Positions 52,777 through 61,015 of a stretch of 64,000 nt of DNA are shown here, piece by piece. The DNA is taken from assembly GCF_014048465.1 (NCBI RefSeq), contig NZ_PDLY01000002.1, forward strand, positions 310,001-374,000, read 5' to 3'. Made by a program: the position numbers and the translations under genes. A model generated the notes under the pieces. The model did not search any database and was not told where the DNA came from. It worked only from the letters and a program-made list of their open reading frames with translations. Position 1 is the first letter of the stretch. Each line of letters starts with the position of its first letter. Source of the DNA: Bombella mellum (GTDB taxonomy: Bacteria > Pseudomonadota > Alphaproteobacteria > Acetobacterales > Acetobacteraceae).

Positions 52777-53154
52777 TCAGCCCTCCTTTTTGACATCACG
52801 CGGACGCTCGGCAATACGGGCGGACTTACCGGAGCGGCCACGCAGGTAGTATAGCTTCGCACGGCGAACCTTACCACGGCGAACAACCGTAATATCAGCA
52901 ATCGCCGGAGAGAAAAGCGGGAAAACACGCTCCACGCCCTCACCGTTGGAGACCTTGCGCACCGTGAAGCTGCTACCCAGACCACGATTTGAGCGGGCAA
53001 TCACCACGCCCTCGAAGACCTGTACACGTTCGCGTGTACCTTCAACGACGCGCACGCCGACACGCACGGTATCACCGGCGGCGAACTCAGGAACGCTGCG
53101 GATGGCGGAAAGACGCTCCATTTCGCGCGCCTCGTACTGCTGAATGATGTTCAT
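52777..53154 (-). CDS. rplS: Ribosomal protein L19
   Basis: Large-subunit protein at the subunit interface. [14 protein letters not shown] and [20 protein letters not shown] are typical, as are [20 protein letters not shown] and [11 protein letters not shown]. Length 125 aa. It follows trmD in the rpsP-rimM-trmD-rplS order and is linked to leuC downstream. Confidence 0.97.
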   Translation of the reverse strand: MNIIQQYEAREMERLSAIRSVPEFAAGDTVRVGVRVVEGTRERVQVFEGVVIARSNRGLGSSFTVRKVSNGEGVERVFPLFSPAIADITVVRRGKVRRAKLYYLRGRSGKSARIAERPRDVKKEG

Positions 53155-53177
53155 GCTTCAAACTCCCGAAAAAAAAC

Positions 53178-53882
53178 TCAACTCTGTTGCTGCTGTTCAT
53201 ACATGGCCCAGAGGTCCGGGCGGCGTGTACGGGTAACAGCGATGGATTTCTCATCTCGCCAGCGGGCGATCTCCCCATGATTGCCAGAAAGCAGGACGGG
53301 CGGAACATCCCTCCCCTCCCATGTGGCAGGCCGCGTGTACTGGGGGTATTCCAGCAGTCCGGCGGAGAAGCTTTCCTCCTCCCCGCTCAGGGCTGACCCC
53401 ATCACACCCGGCAGAAGTCTCACACAGCCATCAAGGAGTGCCAGTGCCGGTATCTCGCCCCCGGAGAGGACAAAATCCCCCATGCAGACCTGTTCGACCG
53501 CATGTTTCTCCAGCACCCGCTCATCAACCCCTTCAAACCGTCCACAGAGAATGACAACGCCCTCTCCCTGAACGTACCGTGCGATATCCTTCTGCTCCAG
53601 ACGGTGGCCCCGTGGTGTCGGATAGATCACCGGGCGGTCATCATCTGTCTGCCTCACGCTGGTCAGGGCATCATCCAGCACGTCCGGCCGCATGACCATC
53701 CCTGCGCCCCCGCCAAATGGCGCATCATCCAGGGCCTTGTGCACACCCCGCCCGAACGGACGAAGGTCATGCGGCCTGCAGGCCCACAGGTTCCGCTCCA
53801 GGGCACGTCCCGCAAGGGAGCAGCCCAGCGGACCGGGGAACATCTCCGGAAAGAGGGTCAGGATGTCAGCCTGCCATGTCAT
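53178..53882 (-). CDS. trmD: tRNA (guanine-37-N1)-methyltransferase
   Basis: SPOUT-class enzyme that prevents frameshifting. [15 protein letters not shown] opens it; [36 protein letters not shown] and LLPGVMG form the trefoil knot AdoMet site. [13 protein letters not shown] lies in the C-terminal domain. Length 234 aa. The start overlaps rimM by four bases. Confidence 0.96.
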   Translation of the reverse strand: MTWQADILTLFPEMFPGPLGCSLAGRALERNLWACRPHDLRPFGRGVHKALDDAPFGGGAGMVMRPDVLDDALTSVRQTDDDRPVIYPTPRGHRLEQKDIARYVQGEGVVILCGRFEGVDERVLEKHAVEQVCMGDFVLSGGEIPALALLDGCVRLLPGVMGSALSGEEESFSAGLLEYPQYTRPATWEGRDVPPVLLSGNHGEIARWRDEKSIAVTRTRRPDLWAMYEQQQQS

Positions 53883-54421
53883 GAGCGGACTTCCACCTCA
53901 CCAGCCAGATCCCCTTCCACTTCCACGGCTTCCGGCGGGACGACCACGAGGCGTTTCGCCTTCATGTCCACCTCCGGCACGCAGGCCATGGTGAAAGGAA
54001 CCAGCTGCCCCGCTTCCAGCTCCAGACTGGTGCCAGCCCCATAGTCATGGACACTGACAACACGCCCCACAGTCTCCCCGGAAGCAAGGACGGCTTCCAT
54101 ACCGATCAGGTCGATATGATAGAACTCGTCCTCTTCCACATCCGGCAGAGCCTCACGGGCAACATAGAGCTTACGGTTCACCAGCTTTTCTGCCGCTGTC
54201 CGGTCCGGCAGGGGCTGTCCATCCTGTCCCAGGACGGCAGCGATGCCGGGTGCCTTCCAGCGTATCTGCCACACGCTGCCCGTCTCATCATGAAGAGGCC
54301 CGAGTTCCTCGAGCGTCTCGGGATGCTCCGTTGCCGGGTGCAGGCGCACGAGCCCCCGCACGCCATGCGGACGCCCTATCGTGGCGACCAGAACATCCTG
54401 ATGTGAAGGACGGTGTGACAA
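53879..54421 (-). CDS. rimM: Ribosome maturation factor RimM
   Basis: Assists 30S subunit maturation by binding S19. It has the RimM fold: [18 protein letters not shown] (N-terminal), and the PRC-barrel half with [14 protein letters not shown] and [16 protein letters not shown], then [19 protein letters not shown]. Length 180 aa. Context between rpsP and trmD is the standard one. Confidence 0.94.
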   Translation of the reverse strand: MSHRPSHQDVLVATIGRPHGVRGLVRLHPATEHPETLEELGPLHDETGSVWQIRWKAPGIAAVLGQDGQPLPDRTAAEKLVNRKLYVAREALPDVEEDEFYHIDLIGMEAVLASGETVGRVVSVHDYGAGTSLELEAGQLVPFTMACVPEVDMKAKRLVVVPPEAVEVEGDLAGEVEVRS

Positions 54422-54446
54422 GAAGAAATCTCCCGCTCAGGCCTGA

Positions 54447-54800
54447 TCAGGCCTCGGCTGCCTTGGCGGCTTCAGCAGCCTTGGCAGCACGCTCCTGAGC
54501 CTTCTTCTTCGGAGCGGACTTCTTGGGCTGCTCACGGAAGGCCGGCTTCGGTGCCAGACCGGCATGGCCGAGGAAACGGGCCACACGGTCGGTTGCCTGG
54601 GCACCCTGCTCCAGCCAGTGCTTGATGCGCTCGTCGTTCAGACGCACGCGGTCGGCATGGTCGGACGGCAGCATCGGGTTGTAGGCACCCACCTTCTCAA
54701 CAAAGCGGCCATCACGCGGGCTGCGGCTGTCGGCAACCACGATGTGGTAGTACGGACGCTTCTTCGCACCTGCGCGGGACAGACGGATCTTCAGGCTCAT
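54447..54800 (-). CDS. rpsP: Ribosomal protein S16
   Basis: Small-subunit protein. [20 protein letters not shown] and [20 protein letters not shown] are diagnostic. The C-terminus is extended by an Ala/Lys-rich low-complexity stretch of about 30 residues (ends [11 protein letters not shown]), common in alphaproteobacterial S16. Length 117 aa. Confidence 0.97.
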   Translation of the reverse strand: MSLKIRLSRAGAKKRPYYHIVVADSRSPRDGRFVEKVGAYNPMLPSDHADRVRLNDERIKHWLEQGAQATDRVARFLGHAGLAPKPAFREQPKKSAPKKKAQERAAKAAEAAKAAEA

Positions 54801-54854
54801 AACAACTCCTGCATCATCAGAACATTACAAAAAGACAGACAGCCAAGAGGACAC

Positions 54855-56276
54855 TCAGCCAAAAGGTGGACGGCCTCCCGGACCTCCCATCCCCTTGAAC
54901 ATATCGCCCAGACCACCGGCACCCCCCATGCCACGCATCAGACCAGACAGGCCGCCCATCTTGTTGAGCCGCTTCATCATGGTGGACATCTCACTGAACT
55001 GCTTGAGCAGCCGGTTGACCTCCGGAACGCTCGTGCCGGACCCAAGGGCGATACGCTTTTTGCGTGACGCCTTGATGATCTCCGGTGCGCTGCGCTCCTG
55101 TGCCGTCATGGAGGAAATGATCGCCTTGTGACGGTTGAAGATGGACGTGTCCAGATCCTTCCCCGCCAGCTTATCCTTCAGCTTGCCCATGCCCGGCAGC
55201 ATGCCAAGAATGCCGGAAATGGAGCCAAGGCGATTGATCTGATTGATCTGCGAGACATAGTCATTCAGATCAAACTTGCCGGCGAGCATCCGCTTGGCAA
55301 CACGCTCACCTTCTTCCTGATCGAGCTGCTCGGACGCCTTTTCCACCAGCCCGGCGACATCGCCCAGCCCCAGAATGCGCCCGGCAACACGCTCGGGATG
55401 AAACTCTTCGAGAGCCTCCATCTTCTCACCGGACCCGGTGAACTTGATGGGCTCCCCTGTCACGGCCTTCATGGAGAGGGCGGCACCACCGCGGGCATCA
55501 CCATCCATGCGGCTCATGATGACGCCGGTCAGGCCGATCTGGTCCTTGAAGGACTGTGCGGTATTGACGGCGTCCTGCCCGGTCATGGCATCGACGACCA
55601 GCAGCGTCTCCACAGGCTTCGCCACGTCACGGACCTGACGGACCTCATCCATCAGGGCCTCGTCAATGGCCAGACGCCCTGCGGTGTCGAGAATGACGAT
55701 GTCGAAGCCTTCACGACGCCCCGTATCCAGCGCACGGCGGGCGATCTCGACCGGCCCCTGCCCCTGTTCGATCGGCAGGGAGGTGACCAGCCCGTTCGTG
55801 CGTCCACCCACCTGCTCGGCGATCTGCTGGAGCTGGAGCTGGGCCGCCGGACGCTGCACGTCCAGACTGGCGAGCAGCACCTTCTTCCGCTCACGGCTGG
55901 CGAGACGGAGGGCCAGCTTGCCAGCGGTCGTGGTCTTTCCCGCCCCCTGAAGGCCGACCAGAAGATAAGGAACAGGTGCCGGAGCCGACAGGTTCAGCGG
56001 CACTGCACCAGCACCGCCCAGAGCCTCGATCAGCGCATCATTGACGATCTTCGCCACGGCCTGACCGGGCGAGACGCCATCCAGCACCTCACCGCCGACA
56101 GCACGCTCCTTCACCTTGCTGACGAAGCTGCGCACCACCGGCAGGGCCACGTCGGCCTCCAGCATGGCCAGACGGACCTCGCGCATGGCCTCGGTGACGT
56201 CACCCTCCGAAAGCCTCTCCCCACGGGAAAGACCTTCGAAAACTTTCGACATTCTGCCAGAGAGCTGCTCGAACAC
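54855..56276 (-). CDS. ffh: Signal recognition particle GTPase Ffh
   Basis: Binds signal sequences and SRP RNA and targets ribosomes to FtsY. N domain from residue 1. The G domain has GLQGAGKTTTAGKLALRL (G1), LDTAGRLAIDEALMDEV (G3) and GVIMSRMDGDARGGAALS (G4 region). The M domain ends in a Gly/Met-rich tail (MGGAGGLGDMFKGMGG). Length 473 aa. It heads the minus-strand operon, and the 213-bp region to 56490 is shared with a divergent gene. Confidence 0.97.
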   Translation of the reverse strand: MFEQLSGRMSKVFEGLSRGERLSEGDVTEAMREVRLAMLEADVALPVVRSFVSKVKERAVGGEVLDGVSPGQAVAKIVNDALIEALGGAGAVPLNLSAPAPVPYLLVGLQGAGKTTTAGKLALRLASRERKKVLLASLDVQRPAAQLQLQQIAEQVGGRTNGLVTSLPIEQGQGPVEIARRALDTGRREGFDIVILDTAGRLAIDEALMDEVRQVRDVAKPVETLLVVDAMTGQDAVNTAQSFKDQIGLTGVIMSRMDGDARGGAALSMKAVTGEPIKFTGSGEKMEALEEFHPERVAGRILGLGDVAGLVEKASEQLDQEEGERVAKRMLAGKFDLNDYVSQINQINRLGSISGILGMLPGMGKLKDKLAGKDLDTSIFNRHKAIISSMTAQERSAPEIIKASRKKRIALGSGTSVPEVNRLLKQFSEMSTMMKRLNKMGGLSGLMRGMGGAGGLGDMFKGMGGPGGRPPFG

Positions 56277-56489
56277 GGGCTATCCTTAATTCCATGACAA
56301 ACGCGCCACTGCGCGAACCCTCGCGGAGTGACGTGTCCGTAAACTCCCTACGCCTTTACGGCCTCCACCGCCCTCCGTCAAGCAGATTGTGCGGAAACGG
56401 AACCAGGCCCTGGGCCGTTGCCTCCTCCCGCACGGGAGCGTAGCCTGCCGGGAAACGGTTTTGCCGAACGAAGCAGAAAGGTCCATGCC

Positions 56490-57242
56490 ATGAATGTCCT
56501 TCTCGTCCTCGCCCATCCTGAACGCCACTCCCTCAACGGAACCCTGGTGGACATCGCCACCCGTGAGCTGACCTCCCTCGGTCATGACGTCCAGCTTTCC
56601 GACCTGTACCGGATGGACTGGAAGGCGACCGTCGACCAGGCCGATTTTCCGCATGGTGCGACCGACCCCCTGAATGTCGCCGCCGCCTCCGCCCGGGCCT
56701 ATGAAACGGGACAGCTGACGGATGACGTGAAGGCGGAGCAGGAAAAACTCCGTTGGGCCGATACCGTCATCTTCCAGTTTCCCCTCTGGTGGTTCTCGGC
56801 CCCGGCCATCCTGAAAGGCTGGATCGAGCGCGTCTTCTCAGCCGGGTTCGCCTACGGCACGGGCAGAAGCTACGGCGATGGCTGCATGAAAGGCAAACGG
56901 GCCATGCTGAGCGTGACGATCGGCGGCACGGAGCATGACTACTCCGCCCGGGGCATCTGCGGCCCCATTGAAGACCTCCTCTTCCCCCTCACGCACGGCA
57001 CGCTCTTCTATACCGGCTTTGCGACCCTGCCCTCTTTCCTCGTGTACAGTGCCGACCGGCTGGAAGAACGTGGCGAAGGCTTCTCGGAGCTTGTGGACCG
57101 CTACCGGGAGCGTCTTGCCACGCTGGAGACAACAGCCCCCATCCCGTTCCGTTCGGCCGCCAGTGGCGACTACGACCTCAGGACGAGAGAGCTGCGCCCG
57201 GCCTGGAGGCTCCGAACACGGACGGCTTCAGGCTGCATCTGA
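56490..57242 (+). CDS. NAD(P)H dehydrogenase (quinone)-like flavoprotein
   Basis: Flavodoxin-like fold of the NQO1/MdaB/KefF group: VLLVLAHPERHSLNGTLVD at the N-terminus, FPLWWFSAPAILKGWIERVF and FAYGTGRSYGDGCMKGKRAM around the flavin, with LSVTIGGTEHDYSARG. These enzymes reduce quinones by two electrons using FAD or FMN. The ATG at 56490 has AAAGG eight bases upstream; the upstream in-frame stretch from 56418 is not used. The C-terminal 40 residues are longer than in minimal members. It is divergent from ffh. Confidence 0.88.
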   Translation: MNVLLVLAHPERHSLNGTLVDIATRELTSLGHDVQLSDLYRMDWKATVDQADFPHGATDPLNVAAASARAYETGQLTDDVKAEQEKLRWADTVIFQFPLWWFSAPAILKGWIERVFSAGFAYGTGRSYGDGCMKGKRAMLSVTIGGTEHDYSARGICGPIEDLLFPLTHGTLFYTGFATLPSFLVYSADRLEERGEGFSELVDRYRERLATLETTAPIPFRSAASGDYDLRTRELRPAWRLRTRTASGCI

Positions 57243-57309
57243 AAACGACGCCCTGAATCCGCCTCCTGAGCCACTCTTTCCTTCCCGCTTCTTCCCGAAA
57301 GGCACCAGC

Positions 57310-58620
57310 GTGAACAAACACGACATCACCTGCCCCCACTGTCACAAGTCATTCTCGCTCGACAATGCAGGCTATGCCGACATCGTCAGGCAGGTCCGGG
57401 ACAGGGAGTTCGCCCGGCAGGTTCAGGAAAAGCTGGAGGCGGCGGCACAGGAAGAGCAGCTTGCCGCAGAACGGGCCAAATTTGCCCATGAACAGGAAAT
57501 GCATCAGGCCCTCCACGCCCGTGACGCTGAAATACAGGCCCTGAAAAATCAGATCGAGCGGCACGAGGCGGACCGGCAGGCCGCCGCCTGCCTCGCCGAA
57601 GCTGAAAGGAAAGCCCAGCTACAGGAAGCCATGCAGGCCAAGGAGACGGAGATCCACCAGCTTCAGGCCCGGCTGGCGGCCGGTACGGCGGAAAAGGAAC
57701 TGGCCGTCACCAAAGCGGTTGAGGCTGTCCAGAAGGAGCGGGACACCCTGCAAAACACGCTGAAAGAGGCGGAACTGAAAAATACTCTCGCCGCCTCCCG
57801 GCTGAAAGAGCATTACGAACTTCAGCTGAAGGACCGTGATGAGCACATCGAACGGCTGAAAGACATGAAAGCCCGCCTCTCCACCAAGATGGTTGGTGAG
57901 ACGCTGGAGCAACATTGCGAGGTGGAGTTCAACCGGGCACGGGCGATGGCTTTCCCACGGGCCTATTTCGAGAAGGACAATGACGCCCGCTCCGGCAGCA
58001 AGGGGGATTACATCTTTCGGGATGCGGATGAAGGCGGAACGGAAATCATCTCCATCATGTTCGAGATGAAGAACGAGGCTGACGGCACCGCCACCAAGAA
58101 GAAGAACGAAGACTTCCTGAAGGAGCTGGACAGGGACCGCACGGAGAAGAAGTGCGAATATGCCGTGCTTGTCTCCCTGCTGGAACCCGAGAGCGAGCTG
58201 TACAATACGGGCATCGTGGACGTGTCACACCGCTATCCGAAGATGTACGTCATCCGCCCGCAGTTCTTCCTTCAGATCATCTCCCTGCTCCGCAATGCCT
58301 CCACCAATGCGCTGTCCTACAAGCGGGAACTGGAGCTGACACGCCAGCAGAATATCGACGTGACCAACTTTGAGGAGAAGCTGGAGACGTTCAAGACCGG
58401 CTTCGCCCGCAACTATGACCTCGCCCAGCGGCAGTTCGGGAAGGCCATCGAGGAGATCGACAAGTCCATCTCCCATCTCCAGAAAATCAAGGAGAACCTG
58501 CTCAGTTCAGGCAACAATCTGCGACTGGCCAACGACAAGGCCCAGGACGTCACAATCAAGCGGCTTACCCGGGGAAATGCGACGATGAAAAGAGCTTTCA
58601 AAGCCCTTGATACCCCCTGA
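57310..58620 (+). CDS. DUF2130 coiled-coil protein
   Basis: The N-terminus has a small zinc-ribbon-like motif (ITCPHCHKSF). Residues about 35-190 are a long coiled coil (VQEKLEAAAQEEQLAAERAK onward). The conserved DUF2130 domain follows: KMVGETLEQHCEVEFNRAR, RSGSKGDYIFRD, VLVSLLEPESELYNTG and MYVIRPQFFLQIISLLR. The D-[GS]-x-KGDYIFRD and later E-M-K-NE resemble the D-(x)n-E-x-K pattern of PD-(D/E)xK nucleases, which is inference. The GTG at 57310 has AAAGG seven bases upstream. The family has no settled function. Confidence 0.82.
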   Translation: MNKHDITCPHCHKSFSLDNAGYADIVRQVRDREFARQVQEKLEAAAQEEQLAAERAKFAHEQEMHQALHARDAEIQALKNQIERHEADRQAAACLAEAERKAQLQEAMQAKETEIHQLQARLAAGTAEKELAVTKAVEAVQKERDTLQNTLKEAELKNTLAASRLKEHYELQLKDRDEHIERLKDMKARLSTKMVGETLEQHCEVEFNRARAMAFPRAYFEKDNDARSGSKGDYIFRDADEGGTEIISIMFEMKNEADGTATKKKNEDFLKELDRDRTEKKCEYAVLVSLLEPESELYNTGIVDVSHRYPKMYVIRPQFFLQIISLLRNASTNALSYKRELELTRQQNIDVTNFEEKLETFKTGFARNYDLAQRQFGKAIEEIDKSISHLQKIKENLLSSGNNLRLANDKAQDVTIKRLTRGNATMKRAFKALDTP

Positions 58621-58709
58621 AAGCACAAACAAGAAGTTGAACACTGTTTCAGAACTTGCCTTCTCTCAAGCTAGGTTGTATACCTCGAATTCAGACAACG
58701 ACCCTGCTG

Positions 58710-58750
58710 AAAAAAACGGCAGGCTAGGAACTGGTACTTCCTAGCCTGCC
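58710..58750 (-). terminator. Orphan rho-independent terminator (minus strand)
   Basis: Perfect 13-bp stem (GGCAGGCTAGGAA with TTCCTAGCCTGCC), 7-base loop, followed on the minus strand by a run of seven T's one base or so after the stem. No minus-strand gene lies between it and tRNA-Ser, so it may end a small RNA. Confidence 0.7.
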
Positions 58751-58921
58751 AACGTGAGGAACACTCTACATGCCCACACCTAGCACACCACGCCAGCATA
58801 CAGCGAGCACTTTCATCATAATAATGCTAATGTTGCTTCCTACCCATTTTTCGTGGGAACCACCGCATCCAGCTGTATGGATTAATCTTCCCATCACCGT
58901 CACGCTAAATCTCTAAACTGT

Positions 58922-59011
58922 CTTTACCCCGCCCTTGCGGGGATGGCCCGTTGAACACTGTTTCTATCGGGTTAGCTAGAAACTGTTCCTCGCCCTAGCG
59001 GGGATTAGAAA
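58922..59011 (+). CRISPR. Two-repeat CRISPR-like relic (type I-E-like)
   Basis: Two 29-base units (58922-58950 and 58983-59011) flank a 32-base interval (58951-58982), a 61-base period. The first 23 bases of the units agree at 19 positions. Both have the palindromic core CCCCGC-N4-GCGGGG (one change in unit 2) and GCGGGGAT, as in type I-E repeats recalled from memory. The second unit decays at its 3' end, as terminal repeats often do. No cas gene is in the window. A chance pair of hairpins cannot be excluded. Confidence 0.35.
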
Positions 59012-59044
59012 GGGCCGCTCCACCAATGGGGCGGCCTCTCCTTT
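59009..59044 (+). terminator. Hairpin terminator (plus strand)
   Basis: GGCCGCTCC pairs with GGGGCGGCC (one G-U) around ACCAAT; AAAG and CTTT extend the stem past a small bulge. The TTTT after it suits termination of plus-strand transcripts from the repeat region. Confidence 0.55.
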
Positions 59045-59082
59045 TCACGACCCGCCATCAGCATCAATCGCTGCTCCACCGC

Positions 59083-59111
59083 TTGACGCCTTACAGCTGA
59101 ATCAGTATCAG
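59083..59111 (+). promoter_or_regulatory. Probable promoter of tRNA-Ser
   Basis: TTGACG and TATCAG are separated by 17 bases. The predicted start is about 52 bases before tRNA-Ser. Confidence 0.4.
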
Positions 59112-59171
59112 GAACCGTCTGCACATTCTTACGGGAAGGTAGACGGTGCCCCTGCTTGGGGAACAGACGAC

Positions 59172-59261
59172 GGATGGGTGTCCGAGCGGTTTAAGGAACT
59201 GGTCTTGAAAACCAGCGTGCGTGGAAGCGTACCGTGGGTTCGAATCCCACCCCATCCGCCA
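59172..59261 (+). tRNA. tRNA-Ser(TGA)
   Basis: A 90-base class II tRNA with acceptor stem GGATGGG/CCCATCC and encoded CCA. Stem CTGGT/ACCAG closes CTTGAAA, giving anticodon TGA. It has a long variable arm (GTGCGTGGAAGCGTAC) and T loop TTCGAAT. Confidence 0.96.
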
Positions 59262-59411
59262 CAAGGCAGACTTCTCACAAGATCATCTTTTCACCGCTGA
59301 TGAGAACTGGCCCGCTGGGGCGTGCCTTTCGTGCTGACCTCCTCTTTGAGGCCGGTCAGGCAGGCACTACGGAGGCTCAGCCGGGGGCCTCGATTGCACC
59401 TTGAAAGCATC

Positions 59412-59444
59412 AAAAAGCCTGCCCTCCCTCAGGGGATGGCAGGC
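59412..59444 (-). terminator. Rho-independent terminator (minus strand)
   Basis: A 12-bp stem with one mismatch (GCCTGCCCTCCC with GGGATGGCAGGC) and four-base loop; the minus strand then has five T's. It lies about 28 bases after the stop of the small gene at 59473. Confidence 0.8.
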
Positions 59445-59472
59445 CCGTGACAGTCTTCATGTATGGAACCAG

Positions 59473-59736
59473 TCAGCCCCGGTGATCGTGTTCGGCCCGT
59501 CTGCCCAGAGCCGTGATGTGGGAGGCTTCCAGCCCGTCGGGGTTGTGATGGGCCTTACGGGCAATGTCACGTTCCTCATCCGTGGCGTGTTCGCCACTCT
59601 TCAGAACATGGTCCGCCAGTCGGATGACCTCATCCTTCGTCAGCAGCTTCGGTGTATGGATGGCCTTGCGGGCCAGTTCATGCAGGGAGCTGCTGGCATG
59701 AGGTGCCTTGTGCTCGTGAGATGCTGTTGTCGGCAT
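59473..59736 (-). CDS. Small hypothetical protein
   Basis: An 87-residue, His-rich, highly charged and mostly helical protein (LTKDEVIRLADHVLKSGEHA, ARKAHHNPDGLEASHI). No family is recognised. Support for a real gene: AAAGG eight bases before the ATG and a good terminator just after the stop. No signal peptide. A nucleic-acid or stress role would be guesswork. Confidence 0.65.
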   Translation of the reverse strand: MPTTASHEHKAPHASSSLHELARKAIHTPKLLTKDEVIRLADHVLKSGEHATDEERDIARKAHHNPDGLEASHITALGRRAEHDHRG

Positions 59737-59878
59737 GGTCTCAGCCTTTCATCATGAAGACCCTGCCGGAACAGGGTCCGTTATCCCCTGCTGGAGAGAG
59801 ACATCATCAGTCCCACCTCCACGGTGAAAGTTTGCCATCCAGACAGCAAGCGCACTTCATGCAGGGCTGACCTGCGTT

Positions 59879-60355
59879 TCAGCCGGGCATCCGGCCAAGC
59901 AGCGTGAGCATCCCTGCCGTACGGTCTGCTGGTGGCACACGGCCCACAACACGCCCGGTCACATCCGTCAGGGTTCCATCCCGGGCAATGGACCCGACCG
60001 AATTACCGGCGGGACCATAGACACGCCCGCCATCATCAATCGAACCAATGACGTCGCCACGGGCATCAAACAGGCGGCCGTCCCGACTGACATGCCCGAC
60101 AGACCGCCCACGCACGTCATACAGGCCCCCATGTTCGTCCATGTGGCCGACCATCCTGCCATGACCATCGGTGAGATAACCGTCCCGGCTCACATAGCCG
60201 ACTGTCCTGCCTCCGACACCATAAACGTCACCGGCCCGCTCCGCCCCGGCCTCCGCAGGGTTCTGGTAATCATACGTGGTCGCAACGGCATCGTGAAAAG
60301 GCAGGCCCACGACGCCCAGCCAGGCCGCCATCACCAGCACTCCAAAATACTTCAT
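59879..60355 (-). CDS. Secreted protein of 17-residue repeats, paralogue of 60391-60894
   Basis: A signal peptide (MKYFGVLVMAAWLGVVGLPF, cleaved near VAT) is followed by about five repeats of 17 residues with the pattern hydrophobic-x-D-x-x-G-x-x-V-G-x-hydrophobic-x-x-D-G-x, for example LYDVRGRSVGHVSRDGR. The repeat recalls the '4-fold beta flower' type of small beta domain. The last 20 residues (ADRTAGMLTLLGRMPG) also match the end of the paralogue. The ATG at 60355 with AGGGAG a few bases upstream is preferred to the frame start at 60379. Function unknown; export is likely. Confidence 0.75.
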   Translation of the reverse strand: MKYFGVLVMAAWLGVVGLPFHDAVATTYDYQNPAEAGAERAGDVYGVGGRTVGYVSRDGYLTDGHGRMVGHMDEHGGLYDVRGRSVGHVSRDGRLFDARGDVIGSIDDGGRVYGPAGNSVGSIARDGTLTDVTGRVVGRVPPADRTAGMLTLLGRMPG

Positions 60356-60390
60356 GAAAGACTCCCTGACATGGACCATATGAAAATCAG

Positions 60391-60894
60391 TCAGCGTGGC
60401 AGGCGGTGCAGAAGGATAAGCGCACCCGTCATCCGGTCCGTGCCGGAGAGCCGCCCCCCCGGACCGTCCTGATCGATACGGCCGATGGATGAGCCATCAC
60501 GGTCCCGCAGGGTGCCGTCACTGTCGATTCTGCCAACCCAAGACCCATCACGGTCCCGCACGGTTCCATCATCCTCCAGACGCCCGACAGACAAGCCATC
60601 ACGGTCCCGCACGATCCCGTCCCTGTCCATGCTGCCGACCGAAGACCCGTTACGGTCCCGCACGGTTCCATCATCAAGACGCCCGACAGACGAACCATCA
60701 CGGTCCCGCAGGGTGCCGTCCCCGTCGATGCTCCCCACGAGAGTCCCGTCCCGGTCCCGTACGTCACTGGCCTGCCAGATGTGAGCGGCAAGACCTAGCC
60801 CGCCATCACCGGCCACGGCCTGCGCCCCTGCGGAACCCGCCATGCCGACGGCCCCCAGCCATCCCATGACCATCACGATACCCGCACGGCTCAT
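60391..60894 (-). CDS. Secreted protein of 17-residue repeats (VRDRDGSxVGRxDxDGT)
   Basis: A signal peptide (about 25 residues, ending SAGAQA) is followed by six near-identical 17-residue repeats, residues about 44-145, typified by VRDRDGSSVGRLDDDGT. They are rich in Asp, Arg and Gly, so the mature protein is highly charged and could bind a divalent cation; that is inference. The repeats at the DNA level are about 51 bp and may vary in number between strains. The C-terminus (GTDRMTGALILLHRLPR) matches its neighbour, so the two genes are tandem paralogues. Confidence 0.75.
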   Translation of the reverse strand: MSRAGIVMVMGWLGAVGMAGSAGAQAVAGDGGLGLAAHIWQASDVRDRDGTLVGSIDGDGTLRDRDGSSVGRLDDGTVRDRNGSSVGSMDRDGIVRDRDGLSVGRLEDDGTVRDRDGSWVGRIDSDGTLRDRDGSSIGRIDQDGPGGRLSGTDRMTGALILLHRLPR

Positions 60895-61015
60895 TGTCTG
60901 CTCCCCTGAACAAATGACTGTCTCTTTCCCTCACTACAGCACTCCACATGAGGCGCATGTTGCCACCCCATGAAGAGTGCGTAATGATCATGCATGATCC
61001 GTTACCGGACCAGCC

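Larger units (their letters stand above)
58621..59171. other. 551-bp gene-free region rich in hairpins and short repeats
   Basis: No credible coding frame was seen on either strand. It holds a 15-base direct repeat (58636-58650 and 58950-58964), a strong hairpin with a minus-strand T-run (58710-58750), a two-unit CRISPR-like repeat (58922-59011), another hairpin terminator (59009-59044) and a possible promoter for tRNA-Ser (59083-59111). It may encode one or more small RNAs. Confidence 0.6.

Noticed and set aside
58861-58889. A third CRISPR-like unit 61 bases before the first
   Set aside because: Few bases agree with the repeat core; only GGAT is shared, and that is one base out of register.
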